Assembly (NCBI GenBank): GCA_023678885.1
Contig: CM042975.1
Coordinates: 26,577,405-26,641,404, forward strand
Reading direction: 5' to 3'
Source of the DNA: Pogostemon cablin
Lineage: Eukaryota > Streptophyta > Magnoliopsida > Lamiales > Lamiaceae
Length of the DNA stretch: 64,000 bases
Within the stretch, counting starts at the first letter, position 1. Each line of letters starts with the position of its first letter. The translations under genes and the position numbers were made by a program. A model generated the notes under the pieces. The model saw nothing but the letters and a program-made list of their open reading frames with translations. It was not told the DNA's origin and ran no database searches. Below are positions 12,584-22,239 of the stretch, in pieces.

Positions 12584-12873
12584 GAGTTAAAATCACTTTT
12601 GGTCCCATAACAATATATATTTTTGATTTTGTCCCAAAAAAGATATCATTTTCAATTTAGTCCCGTAACTCCCAATATTGGCCGATTTTGGTCCCAAATC
12701 GCCGGAAAACCCCAAATTGAAGGGTCACGTGAGGTGCACGTGCTGAATTCCGGTGATTTTGGGACCAAAATTGGCCAATATAGAAAGTTATGGGACTAAA
12801 TTGAAAATGATATCTTTTTTGGGACAGAATCAAAAATTTCATATTGTTATGGGACGAAAAATGATTTTAACTC
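12584..12873. mobile_element. Foldback MITE, copy P2 (same family, opposite orientation)
   Basis: It has the same arms as P1 (gagttaaaatca ... tgattttaactc). The asymmetric core is the reverse complement of the P1 core (ggtgcacgtgctgaattccg at 12733), so it lies in the opposite orientation. Confidence 0.85.
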
Positions 12874-12887
12874 CTTATATCATTGTC

Positions 12888-13290
12888 AATGTATCTATTT
12901 GTTTTTTGCACGTGGATTAAAGGAATATTATTATTTTATGTGTAGTAGGGAGTTGTATTAGTGGAGGGTGTGGATCCCATATTTTATTTCTATTAGTGGA
13001 GGGTGTGGTCCCATAGTATAAAAATGAAATTGATAGATTAATGGTGGACGCCCCACAATAGTAAAATTGATAGATTAAGTCCCATTTTTCTATTTTGGGT
13101 GTCCGCCCCTAAGAGTCTCATTTCCCTTTTTACACATATGGACCCACACACTCTTTCTCTCTCTAATACAATTAAAATATTGATCTCATACACTCACTAA
13201 TACAACTACTCACTACACATTAAATGATAATACTTCTTAATCTACATGCAAAAGGCAAATGGGTTTCTTTGGACCAGACGGAGAGAGTTA
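12888..13290. repeat. Long inverted repeat of Stowaway-like sequence
   Basis: The left arm (tttttgcacgtggattaa, then tgtgtagtagggagttgtattagt) and the right arm (aatacaactactcactacacatt, then cttaatctacatgcaaaa) are complementary. The words match the Stowaway-type copies at 14966 and 38304. This may be two head-to-head copies or one foldback. Confidence 0.65.
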
Positions 13291-13490
13291 TATTTGATAA
13301 TTATTATATTAATATATATTATCATTATATAAAGTTTATTATTAATATTATTATTATCTAATTTTATCGAGTCGAGCAAATGTTGACTTGATAATATAAC
13401 GAGTATTTAGACGAGCTCGAGCGAAGCTCAAACCTTATCGAGTCGAGCTACTAAGTGACTCGTTTATTTTAACAACTCTACCTGAGGACA

Positions 13491-14765
13491 AAATAATACC
13501 ATGAATTACATGAACCACAAAAATAACATTACAATTATTCTTAGAATTATGACTTAATACTAAAAGTAAAAAATGAACTCTATAAATAAATTTTTAATTT
13601 ATATAATAATAATATTTTAACAATATGTTAACCCGTCACAACTCGTCTCACATAATTCATGTGTTACAAGAAACTTTATCGTAAATAAATTATAAAATAT
13701 ATTTTGTATTTGAAGTGATATTTTGGGGACGGAGAGAGGGAGTGTATATTTATCATTATTAATAACAATATAATTGTATAAGATATTTATCTTAGAGTAT
13801 TTAATTAATAATATTTAATTAACAATATAATTGTGTAAAATATTTATCTTAGATTATTTAATTAATAATGTATATTATATATATATATATTTATTTATTT
13901 ATTTATTTATTTTAATAAAAAATTACATATATTGAAAAGAATATGAATAGTATTAAGATAAATGTTGTATGAGACCGTCTCACATAAAACCATTTATACT
14001 TTTTAAAATAGTTATCACTTTCGCTATAAAGATGTTATCACTTTTCATTTATTACTATAAATTATTTATCAAATATCATTATCACTTGAATATCACTTTT
14101 TATTATAAAAGTTGGCTAATTATACTGTGCACCCGGGTGCATCCTAAGATACGGTGCACCCATTTTAAAAAACGTATACAAATATAAACAAAAATATATA
14201 CAGTTATGAACATAAATGTATATAATTTTATATATTGTTAGTTTTTTTAATGAAAAATTGAGTGTAAAAAATTATACAATTATTAAAAAACATGTATACA
14301 TTATTAAATAAAAAGTTATACACATATAGATGCTAATTTTTTTAATGAAAAACTTAGTGTGAAAAAAATATATAATTATTATTAAAAAGCACATATACAA
14401 TAATGTACTCTTCACTAAATCTTATCTCCCATTATCAGTCAAATTAAACATGTACTCTTACACCCATTTATAACATTAATGTTCTTCATTCAGAGTGATG
14501 AATTATGAAACAAATGCAAAAGATGAAGTTCAAAGTAGTGATGATTTGATTTTGGAATAAGAGAAGTGCAAGATGAAAACTAGATACTAGAATTTTTTTT
14601 TTATTATTGTCATCAATATGTAATTCGTCATAGTACATGAAATTTAGACCTCATTAAATATTTATCATGTTTTAGACCTAGTGAGATTTAAATTTTACCT
14701 TGAATATTTGTTGATATATAATAAATTAAGTTTATTATTTATATGATTTTACATGTATAAAATGG
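13491..14765. other. AT-rich intergenic with a gcacccgggtgc word
   Basis: No gene is seen. At 14127-14160 a tgtgcacccgggtgc word and a ggtgcaccc word resemble the ends of the element at 54213, but no second end was found. A similar single end is at 62235. Confidence 0.4.
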
Positions 14766-14766
14766 A

Positions 14767-14826
14767 TAAATAATAATAATAATAACTATTATTATTATTA
14801 TTAAAATTATTATTATTATTATTAAA
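14767..14826. repeat. (AAT/ATT)n microsatellite
   Basis: Runs of ataataataat followed by attattattatt form a small inverted microsatellite. Confidence 0.85.
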
Positions 14827-14839
14827 TATTTCATAAATA

Positions 14840-15540
14840 ATAAATTGTAAAGTGTTATCATATGTATTATGTAATTGTTTTACAAAAGTGTTAAATTACA
14901 TTCTTAAAAGTGATACAATTATTATGTAATTAATGTTACATTATATTTAAAAATATTATCAAAATACTCCATCCGTCCCTAAACAAGGTATATGTTTACT
15001 TTTTGCACGGAGATTAAGAAGTATAATATTTTAATGTATAGTGAAGTGAAAGAAATAATATTTTAATGTGTAGTGGGTAGTTGTATTAGTATAGTGTGTG
15101 GGGTCATGTGGATATAATAATGGTATTGTGTGGGTCACATCAAACAAAAATGGAAATGCATACTTTGTTTTGGGAAGGACTAAAATAGAAAAAGACATAC
15201 CTAATTGTGGGACAAAGGGAGTAATGTTACAATAAATTAAAAGTGTTAACATAATAATGTAATTAGTATTACGTTACATTAAAAGTGTTCACAAAATATT
15301 TTACCCACTGTTACATTATATTTAAAAGTGTTAAAAAATGTTACATTAAGAAAATTAAGTGTTACATTAAGAGTATATGTAATATTTTTATAAATGTTAC
15401 AACGAAATATTACGATTGATATATTCATAATTGAGGTGTTATCAAAAGTTAAAAAAGTGTAACACTTATGATCTATAATAACACTTTTTTTGTATTAAGT
15501 AACACATTTTGGGTGTTACTTGATGTCACTTATGTTATAG
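14840..15540. repeat. Repeat-rich DNA with dispersed GTTACATTA words
   Basis: Words such as aagtgtta, gttacatta and taatgttac recur on both strands either side of a Stowaway insertion. The pattern resembles subterminal repeats of a DNA transposon, but I could not define ends. Confidence 0.45.
14966..15221. mobile_element. Stowaway-type MITE
   Basis: Ends ctccatccgtccc and gggacaaagggag form the inverted terminal repeat, flanked by TA on both sides. Length is about 256 bp, within the family's usual range. Confidence 0.85.
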
Positions 15541-15722
15541 GACTACAATTCGAGCTCGCACAAACTTCATCTGAAGATCTGGCTCAACACATATGCTGTT
15601 AACATAGTCAACGCAGTCAACATACAGTGAACACAACTCCAATCAAAGTCTAGGTTAAATTGATTCGAGAGAAGAGTCAAATGATTGATTGAGATTTTAA
15701 CCCGTTTATATATCTATTTTAT
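15541..15722 (+). mobile_element. Gypsy LTR 3' part, left half of an interrupted copy
   Basis: The sequence (gatctggctcaacac, gtcaacgcagtcaac, tcgagagaagagtcaa) matches the LTR at 44940-45120 and the one at 38580-38690. It resumes at 19949 after the nested insertion. Confidence 0.7.
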
Positions 15723-17189
15723 TGTTGGTTTATCGGTACACCAATCAATCACTATTACAATGAATATTGAAATAGAGCGGAGAATTACTAATATTTCTTA
15801 CAGATTTGGATCTTGGATCTTGAACGTCTCGGGATAAGGGCGAAGTCGTGTCGAGTAGAACTCTTCCCGTAAGAAAAAATATGCCCCGGTAGTGATCCGG
15901 TCTTGACGGATCTTCTCCAAAGGTAAAACGACTTCTCGTTTTCGGCGAAGCAGCACCACAATCGCAGGAACTCTGGCGAACTAAGAAAGAATGGAGGACT
16001 AGATCGTCTAGACTATGCACTATGCAAGTGTATGCAGATGCTTTGTGGTTTTTGGGTACCAAAGTATTTTTCGTGTGTTTCGTGTGTTTTGAATGAATGC
16101 ACAATGACCCTATTTATAGGTTCCAGAGACCACTCTCATATTGTAGTATTGTTATATTAAGTAGTGATCGTGATCACTACCAAATTTGATCAACTACTAT
16201 ATTTGATCAAATTTACCATATTTGATCAATTACATATGTGAGACTAATTTCACTCACTTTAATTATTATTTAATTGGTGATTAATTTATTAAATTAATTC
16301 TTACTAACCAATTAAATTCTCCAACAATCCCCCATATGAGTGGAATTCGGCGCCCATAAAATGCAGACACACAATCTAGTCCTCGTGAAATATTAATGTA
16401 TCCGGATAGGTAGCTTGGGACTTTGAACCTTTAGTAGTCCAACACTATTGAGTATACCGGTGGCTTAGTAGGCACGATGTCTTTGAACTTTTCCTCCTTA
16501 GCGTATACTGAGACAACCGTGCAAACGCATCAATGTCTCGCATTCTCCTCGTTCTCACGTTTTGGTCCGTTTCAGCCGTGGACCCACTTTGGATTCATAA
16601 GTGTTTTACTTTGAAGCGGCCACTCACTTCATACTTAGATAGGTGATCTCCTATCTTGAGTACCCCGTTATACTCAAGCAGCCATTACTTGGCCTTTTAG
16701 GAATCATTAAAAGTCATAGACTTAGTCTCACCACAATACGAGTTCCAACACTTGGATTTATTGCTCTTCTAAGGAATGGTAGGTACCAAGTGTTACTTGA
16801 ACCTCTACAGCTTCGTTGTCCCATTGAACCAAGTTCTTGGGATCTCCAGTCATCATGGTTGGGTTCCACTGTTTTGGCTCATTACTTTGTGGATTTTTTT
16901 AAATTACATTCCTTCTACCAATTTTATTGATCTTGATTTTCACACATGTGTGAGTGGATCTACTTTCTTTTCTTCAAGATCAATTTATTGTATATAAAAC
17001 ATAATCACTTTTTATTTTTTATTCAAACACCCCCCACACTTGGAGTGATACACCCCATACTCGGGTAGCACCCCAATACTTGGAGTGTTACCCCCACACT
17101 TGAGGGTTTTATGCATTTCATGAATTTGGATTTTATCCAAACATGTCATGAGCAGTTTGATTTCAATCAAGATATTCACATCTTCACTT

Positions 17190-17383
17190 GCATTTCTCTT
17201 GAAGTTTGCACCCCCAAACTTCTCGGGCTTCTCCACTGTAGTCGGAACTATGAATGGTCTCGACATCCTCATTGGAGGATACATCCTTTGGGAATCAGTC
17301 CCAATAGGAATCTCAACATTAACTCTCTTGGAGTTATTAGCATTGGATGTTTCAATCCCGTCAATATCCATTGGATTAGTCAT
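17190..17383 (-). pseudogene. Copia gag N-terminus, truncated
   Basis: The minus-strand frame starts at an ATG (17383) with MTNPMDIDGIE and reaches the conserved copia gag entry motif TVEKPEKFGGANFKR. In intact elements this is followed by a Trp-containing helix (WQQKM-like). Here the family match stops abruptly, and the remaining frame to 17012 is not gag-like. The interior was therefore deleted just after the first 60 or so codons. Two plus-strand frames over these bases are shadows. Confidence 0.7.
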
Positions 17384-17874
17384 AGTAATTGTAGAGTGTA
17401 GAGGCTAGATGTTTCTTCTTGCGATTGTTGGTTTATCAATACACCAATCAATCACTATTACAATGAATATTGAAATAGAGCAGAGAATTACTAAACTTTG
17501 TTACAGATTTGGATCTTGGATCTTGAACGTCTCGGGATGACGGCGAAGTCGAGTCGAGTAGAACTCTTCCCGCAAGAAGAAACACGCCCCGATAGTGCTG
17601 CGGTCTTGACGGATCTTCCCCAAAGGTAAAACAACTTCTCATTTCCGGCGAAGCAGCACCGCAATCGCAGGAACTCCGGCGAACTAAGAAAGAATAGAGG
17701 ACTAGATCGTCTAGACTATGAACTATGCAAGTGTATGCAGATGCTTTGTGATTTTTGGGTACCAAAGTATTTTTCGTGTATTTCGTGTATTTTGAATGAA
17801 TGCACAATGACCCTATTTATAGGTTCCAGAGACCACTCTCATATGGTAGGATTGTTATGTTAAGTAGTGATCGT

Positions 17875-19778
17875 TATGATAGGAATTATTGAATCATCAC
17901 CAACTGTGATGACTTGTGTATCTCATTATATATACAATTGAGAGATTACAAGATCTCCACAAATCATGGAATAAATCAACACTATAAATGCAAAGATATA
18001 CAATATCTACATACAAAAATATATCCTCAACTCTTTCCCTTAATACCTCCCGTCAAGCGCTGCGTGGGGTGTAAGCTAACGCAAAGCTTGGCACGTAAGA
18101 ACTCAAAAGCTGGTTGCGGTAATGCCTTAGTAAAAATATCCGCTAGTTGAAGATGAGAAGGAACAAACTCAGTACGCAACCTGCCTGAAGAAATCAGATC
18201 ACGAATAAAATGACAATCAATGTCAATGTGCTTTGCACGCTTGTGGGCGACCGAATTCTGACTCAAGAAAATCGCACTCTTGTTGTCACAGAGAAGTGTC
18301 GCGAGAGTCTTGGGTGACTGATGGAGCTCCCGTAGTAGATTAATCAACCAAACAATTTCTGAGCCAGTGTTAGCTAAAGCTCTGTATTCTGACTCACAGC
18401 TGGAACGAGCAACCGTCGGTTGTTTTTTAGCACTCCAAGAAAATAGATTGCCCCCAAAGAAAATGGAATAGCCGTAAGTAGAGCGACGGGTTTCCAAACA
18501 TCGTGCCCAATCTGCATCAGAATATCCCACAATGGTCTTTTCAGGATGATGAGTAAAGTTAAGACCATAATGAATTGTACCCTTCACATAGCGAAGGATA
18601 TACTTCACAGCAACAAAGTGATCACCAGTAGGAGAGTGAAGGAACTGGCTGACAGTGTTAACAACGTAGGAGAGATCAGGCCTAGTAATCGTAAGATACT
18701 GCAAAGCACCAACCAAGGAATGATAAAGAGTTGGATCACCAAACACGGACCCCGAACTCTGCAAAGAACTCCTCGCAGCAAGTGGAGTAGAAACAGGCTT
18801 GCATTCAAGCATAGAGGCACGCTCCAAAATATCGTGAGCATATTTTGTTTGACCAACAAAAATGCCATCAGAAGTATAAGACACCTCTAGCCCCAAAAAA
18901 TATGTCAACTTACCAAGGTCTTTAATAGCAAATTCATCATGTGTGCGCGCAATAAACTGCCGAAGTAGATCCTGGTTATTCCCTGTAAGAATAATGTCGT
19001 CAACATACAAAAGAAGATATAAGAGAGAAGACCCACTATTCAAGCAGAACAATGAGGAGTCGCAGTGGGACTGCTGAAATCCCAGACCCAACAAATAAGT
19101 GCTGAATCGCTGAAACCAGGCCAAAGGAGCTTGCCGCAGGCCATACAGGGCTTTCTTGAGCCGGCACACATGAGTCGGATTACGAGAATCAACAAAGCCA
19201 GGAGGCTGGGCCATATAAACCGGCTTTGTCAGAATCCCATTTAAAAAGGCATTCTTGACATCTAACTGGTGCAAAGGCCACTGATGATGAATAGCGAGTG
19301 CTAGAATAAGACGAACAGTGGTGGCCTTAACAACTGGACTGAAGGTATGATGGAAATCTGAGCCAGGAATGTGAGTGAAACCCTGAGCAACTAAGCGAGC
19401 CTTATACCATTCAATGGAACCATCAGAGCGGTACTTCGTGCGAAACACCCACTTTGAACCAACAACGTTCACACCCTTTGTTGGAGCAACCAAGTCCCAC
19501 ATCTTATTATGCGAAAGAGCGTCAATCTCCTCTCGCATAGCAGCCATCCAATGAGGGTACTTAGAGGCTGATTTGAAACCACGAGGCTCAGCAGCAGCAG
19601 TGGTAACTATGATAGGAATTATCGAATCATCACCAACTGTGATGACTTGTGTATCTCATTATATATACAATTGAGAGATTACAAGATCTCCACAAATCAT
19701 GGAATAAAACAACATTATAAATACAAAGATATACAATATCTACATACAAAAATATATCCTCCACTCTTTTCCTTAATA
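17875..19778 (-). mobile_element. Copia deletion derivative with short non-TG/CA LTRs
   Basis: It is inserted inside the right LTR of the 15723-19948 element. The duplication atcgt (17870-17874 and 19779-19783) matches the uninterrupted site in the sister LTR at about 16170. Its LTRs are 171 bp each (17875-18045, 19608-19778) and differ at six positions by my count. On the minus strand they begin TATTAAGG and end CCTATCATA rather than TG...CA. A purine tract (gacgggagg on the minus strand) abuts the 3' LTR. On the 5' side the pol frame starts directly at the LTR, so primer site, gag, protease and integrase are gone. Confidence 0.85.
18027..19607 (-). CDS. Copia reverse transcriptase-RNase H, open frame
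   Basis: The frame is open from the LTR edge (19607) and its first ATG is at 19547, giving 506 residues. It has the copia RT start (MWDLVAPTKGVNVVGSKWVF), the palm entry LHQLDVKNAFLNG, a LYGLRQAPLAWF block and the catalytic YVDDIILTGN box. RNase H follows with GYSDADWA, STYGYSIFF, SSCESEYRAL and CDNKSAI, and the ADIFTKALP tail. The stop lies inside the LTR, after IKGKS. RT and RNase H look intact, but there is no gag, protease or integrase. It could only act if expressed from the neighbouring LTR and paired with another element's proteins. Plus-strand frames over it are shadows. Confidence 0.9.
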   Translation of the reverse strand, partial: VTTAAAEPRGFKSASKYPHWMAAMREEIDALSHNKMWDLVAPTKGVNVVGSKWVFRTKYRSDGSIEWYKARLVAQGFTHIPGSDFHHTFSPVVKATTVRLILALAIHHQWPLHQLDVKNAFLNGILTKPVYMAQPPGFVDSRNPTHVCRLKKALYGLRQAPLAWFQRFSTYLLGLGFQQSHCDSSLFCLNSGSSLLYLLLYVDDIILTGNNQDLLRQFIARTHDEFAIKDLGKLTYFLGLEVSYTSDGIFVGQTKYAHDILERASMLECKPVSTPLAARSSLQSSGSVFGDPTLYHSLVGALQYLTITRPDLSYVVNTVSQFLHSPTGDHFVAVKYILRYVKGTIHYGLNFTHHPEKTIVGYSDADWARCLETRRSTYGYSIFFGGNLFSWSAKKQPTVARSSCESEYRALANTGSEIVWLINLLRELHQSPKTLATLLCDNKSAIFLSQNSVAHKRAKHIDIDCHFIRDLISSGRLRTEFVPSHLQLADIFTKALPQPAFEFLRAKLCVSLHPTQRLTGGIKGKS

Positions 19779-19948
19779 ATCGTGATCACTACCAAATTTG
19801 ATCAACTACTATATTTGATCAAATTTATCATATTTGATCAATTTATCATATTTGATCAACTGAGACTAATTTCACTTACTTTAATTATTATTTAATTGGT
19901 GATTAATTTATTAAATTAATCCTTACTTACCAATTAAATTCCCCAACA

Positions 19949-20035
19949 TTTATTAAATTCATCTGAAATTATTTATGTACTCTAATTTGTATTTATTTTA
20001 TTATAAATACAAAATTTATTATTACAACGTAGTCG
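19949..20035 (+). mobile_element. Gypsy LTR 3' end, right half of the interrupted copy
   Basis: The sequence tttattaaattcatctg through tataaatacaaaatttatt matches the LTR ends at about 38690-38752 and 45130-45196. It directly abuts the exostosin fragment. Confidence 0.7.
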
Positions 20036-20275
20036 GCACCGAGGCTACGGTTCCAAAAAGTGAGGTGATAGGAAATACGGCAGATGGCGGCGGCGACGAG
20101 TGTTTGAGCATGCCATTAATGGTGCTGAAGTTGCAGGAAAACGTAAACAGGAATGAAGAAGATAGTCAGCTTCCCATTGTGATGGGTCCAACGTTCTAAC
20201 ATCACTCTCCATCAGACCGGCAACCTCGGATGCAAATAAATGGCGGCTGCAGAACTGTTAGCACAGCAAATTGTT
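20035..20275 (-). pseudogene. GT47 exostosin-family fragment, segment copy 1
   Basis: The minus strand carries short exostosin blocks (CSRHLFASEVA, ESDVRTLDPS, WEADYLLH) separated by small deletions and shifts. It is collinear with the better-preserved copy at 38925-39185. It holds only the first conserved part of the glycosyltransferase domain and cannot make an enzyme. Confidence 0.72.
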
Positions 20276-20890
20276 ATTGTAATAAAAATGTAAAAAAAAA
20301 ACACATTTTCAACCATTTTTTAGGTTTCTAATTTTCTACTGAGAGATGTTTTTAAATCACTAAAATTTCATGTAGTTAGCTTTATATCTATGCTGATGTA
20401 TATTTAGAGAATCATTAAATTGAACGATAATAGAGTACTTAATTGATTAATTATAGGATTATAATTGGAGATAAAAGATTTTAGATTGTAAATTTCCAAT
20501 ATTTTAATTGAAAGGTTGGGCTAGCTCTATATATAGAGGGTTAATTAATTGGCTTGATATACTATAATTGGAGATAAAAGATTTTAGATTAAAAATTTCC
20601 TCATTGATAGGTTGTTGATTCTTTTCATTTTGTTATTGTTTTGTTGCATATAACCACGTGCATTAATTTCTTTTTTTTTTAATTGTGTCATTGAGATTTT
20701 GGTTAAAATTGATAATTAAAAATGGGAACGTATGTTTTATTCAAGTGTACTAAAAATTTTAGGGGCACCCAGTTTATGGGTGTCACGGAGCACCTAGAAT
20801 TTATAAATGTAAATTAAAAATTAGTTGGTATTTGTTTTTATTTTATTATTTTATATTTAATGGTTGAGATTGAATTAAAATTTAATAGAG
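20276..20890. repeat. Spacer of duplicated segment, copy 1
   Basis: Closely matches 39186-39860: the same order of words, including ttttcaaccatttttt, gagagatgtttttaaatcac, tagctttatatctatgctg and ggagataaaagatttta. No gene is seen. Confidence 0.85.
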
Positions 20891-21189
20891 TATTGTTAAA
20901 TACATATCCTTTTTTATTTAATACACACCCCTTATTAAATACACCCCCTTATTTAATTGTCTAAATCTTAATTTTATTATATACACATCCCCTAAAAATT
21001 CAAATTTATCCTTTTTAATTTTAATAAGATACACACCCCATTTATCCTTTTTAATTTTAATAAGATATACAATCCTTTTGTACACTTCTGTTGAACTGCT
21101 AATTTCAGATCTGGAATAGAAGGAAGAAACAACAAAATTAATTTTTTAATTTATCAACCATTTGGAAACAACAAAATTAAATCTCGAAA

Positions 21190-21305
21190 TGATTGAGGAG
21201 CTGGATATGAGCAATAATCGGATAAGAGTCCTCCCAAAATTTTTTAAATTGCTAACTTGTCTCCATGTCTTAAATGTTTAGGAAAATCCTGTGAAAATGC
21301 TGCCA
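21190..21305 (+). pseudogene. Leucine-rich repeat fragment, PIRL-like
   Basis: The frame reads MIEELDMSNNRIRVLPKFF, then KLLTCLHVLNV, a TAG, then ENPVKMLP. This matches the last LRR units of plant intracellular Ras-group-related LRR proteins (PIRLs), which have the pattern ELDxSxNxIxxLPxxFxxLTxLxVLxVEENPL. Only about 38 codons are present, with one stop. It lies inside a transposon-like block, so it is a captured piece rather than a decayed local gene. Confidence 0.65.
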
Positions 21306-21641
21306 TGTGATGTAATTCATTGTATGGAAGTAGAAATTTGGTTTAGAATGGATGAGAATGGGACCACAAGAAGGATGAAGAATGAGAACATCCTGGCTGG
21401 TGCATAGAATTGGATACCAGAAATAATTATCAACAAAACAAAAACGGGTATTCTCAGTTTCTGTATTAACCAATGGTGACTGTCTGATCCAACGCAGGAA
21501 CGAGATACCACTTTAATTTCCCCATTAATTAACTTTAACTTATTACACACAATTTTGAGGAAACACGACATTAGATGGGTTCTATCATAGCCGTTGAACA
21601 AGAACTACCAACTTCTATCCAGAAATTCAATTTCATAGACT

Positions 21642-21832
21642 TTGAAGCCACCGCTCGGCTCGATTTTCGCAAGATCAAGTTTCCAAATGTGCAGCGTAGA
21701 TTTTGGGTGGGGAATAGCCACAAACCTGGAACTTAATAGAGGCAAATATTCGATGATGATCTGTAAATCCAGGAATTCCCAGGGAGGGGTGGAGATTGGT
21801 ATAAATGTTTTTTCTTTTTTTTTTTTCGTACG
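21642..21832 (+). pseudogene. BAHD acyltransferase C-terminal fragment
   Basis: The plus frame contains VDFGWG, the structural DFGWG motif of BAHD acyltransferases, preceded by a SIFARSSFQMC block where the family usually has a Trp/Arg-containing stretch. It is followed by a hydrophobic-charged stretch and GGVEIGINV, corresponding to the DGVEAWV-like strand. The catalytic HxxxD region is absent. It lies about 340 bp from the LRR piece, inside the same transposon-like block. Confidence 0.58.
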
Positions 21833-22032
21833 TATATGTAAAATTCACAGGAGTTTTTTTTTAATGCGTTATATAATTTAGGGTTTATTAAATTTATTTA
21901 GTAGTATAAGTATATGGGTGTGTATTTAACAAATTAAGGATAATTTAGATTTTTTAAAAATATATAATTTAATTGTATGTTAATGAGTGTGTATTTAATA
22001 AAGGTGGGTGTGTATTTAGTGAGATCTTTAAG

Positions 22033-22239
22033 GTACTTCCTCGGTCCTAAAGATATTGACACACTTTTCTTTTTGGTTTGTCTCACAGAAATTGATATAT
22101 TTCCTTTTTAAGAACATAGGACCCATAAAAAAATAATTTATTTATTTACATGAACCACACACCCATCACACTCACCACTAATACAACTACCTACTACACA
22201 TTAAATATTATTTCTCTCACTTCACTTTACATTAAAGAA
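22033..22239. mobile_element. Stowaway-like MITE, interrupted
   Basis: Starts tacttcctcggtcct and has the family words cacacccatcacactc and actacctactacac. The right end is displaced by the foldback that follows. Confidence 0.5.

Larger units (their letters stand above)
11157..13480. mobile_element. Non-autonomous hAT-like element with 8-bp target duplication
   Basis: The left end starts TAGATATGTTAAACGAGTC. The right end, read on the other strand, starts TAGAGTTGTTAAAATAAACG. Flanks are cttgagga (11149-11156) and cctgagga (13481-13488), an 8-bp duplication with one mismatch, as expected of hAT elements. Both ends are followed by runs of cgagctcgagc-type words. No transposase frame occurs. 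The interior is host to two foldback MITEs, TA microsatellites and a Stowaway-like inverted repeat. Confidence 0.65.
15723..19948 (-). mobile_element. Non-autonomous copia element (LTR, partial gag, LTR)
   Basis: LTRs with TGTTGG...CCAACA ends lie at 15723-16326 (604 bp) and 17426-19948 (about 614 bp once the inner insertion is removed). The element is flanked by the 5-bp duplication tttat (15718-15722 and 19949-19953). Orientation is minus, because a polypurine tract (atatggggga on the minus strand, 16327-16340) abuts the left LTR. The 1.1-kb interior contains only the start of a gag frame and a 3' leader, with no protease, integrase or RT. It would need proteins from a related element to move. 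Confidence 0.85.
20895..22030. mobile_element. DNA transposon carrying gene fragments (Pack-type)
   Basis: This block is absent from the matching place in segment copy 2 (about 39860). Its left part has repeated taatacacacccc and ttaaatacaccccc words. Its right part has the inverse (gtgtgtatttaataaaggtggg, gggtgtgtatttaac). The interior carries pieces of at least two unrelated plant genes (separate entries). Related terminal sequence occurs at 41620-41760 and 57130-57990. Ends and target duplication are not resolved; Mutator-like is my best guess. Confidence 0.5.

Noticed and set aside
14127..14160. gcacccgggtgc word as a possible regulatory palindrome
   Set aside because: It resembles transposon termini seen at 54213 and 62235; no gene is nearby and no second end was found, so I do not call a site or an element.
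15745..16104. 119-codon minus frame, repeated at 17448-17807
   Set aside because: It lies wholly within the two LTRs of the 15723-19948 element and is non-coding LTR sequence.
21270..21601. Two minus-strand frames of 67 and 94 codons
   Set aside because: They lie opposite the LRR and BAHD fragments in a transposon-like block and show no family pattern.
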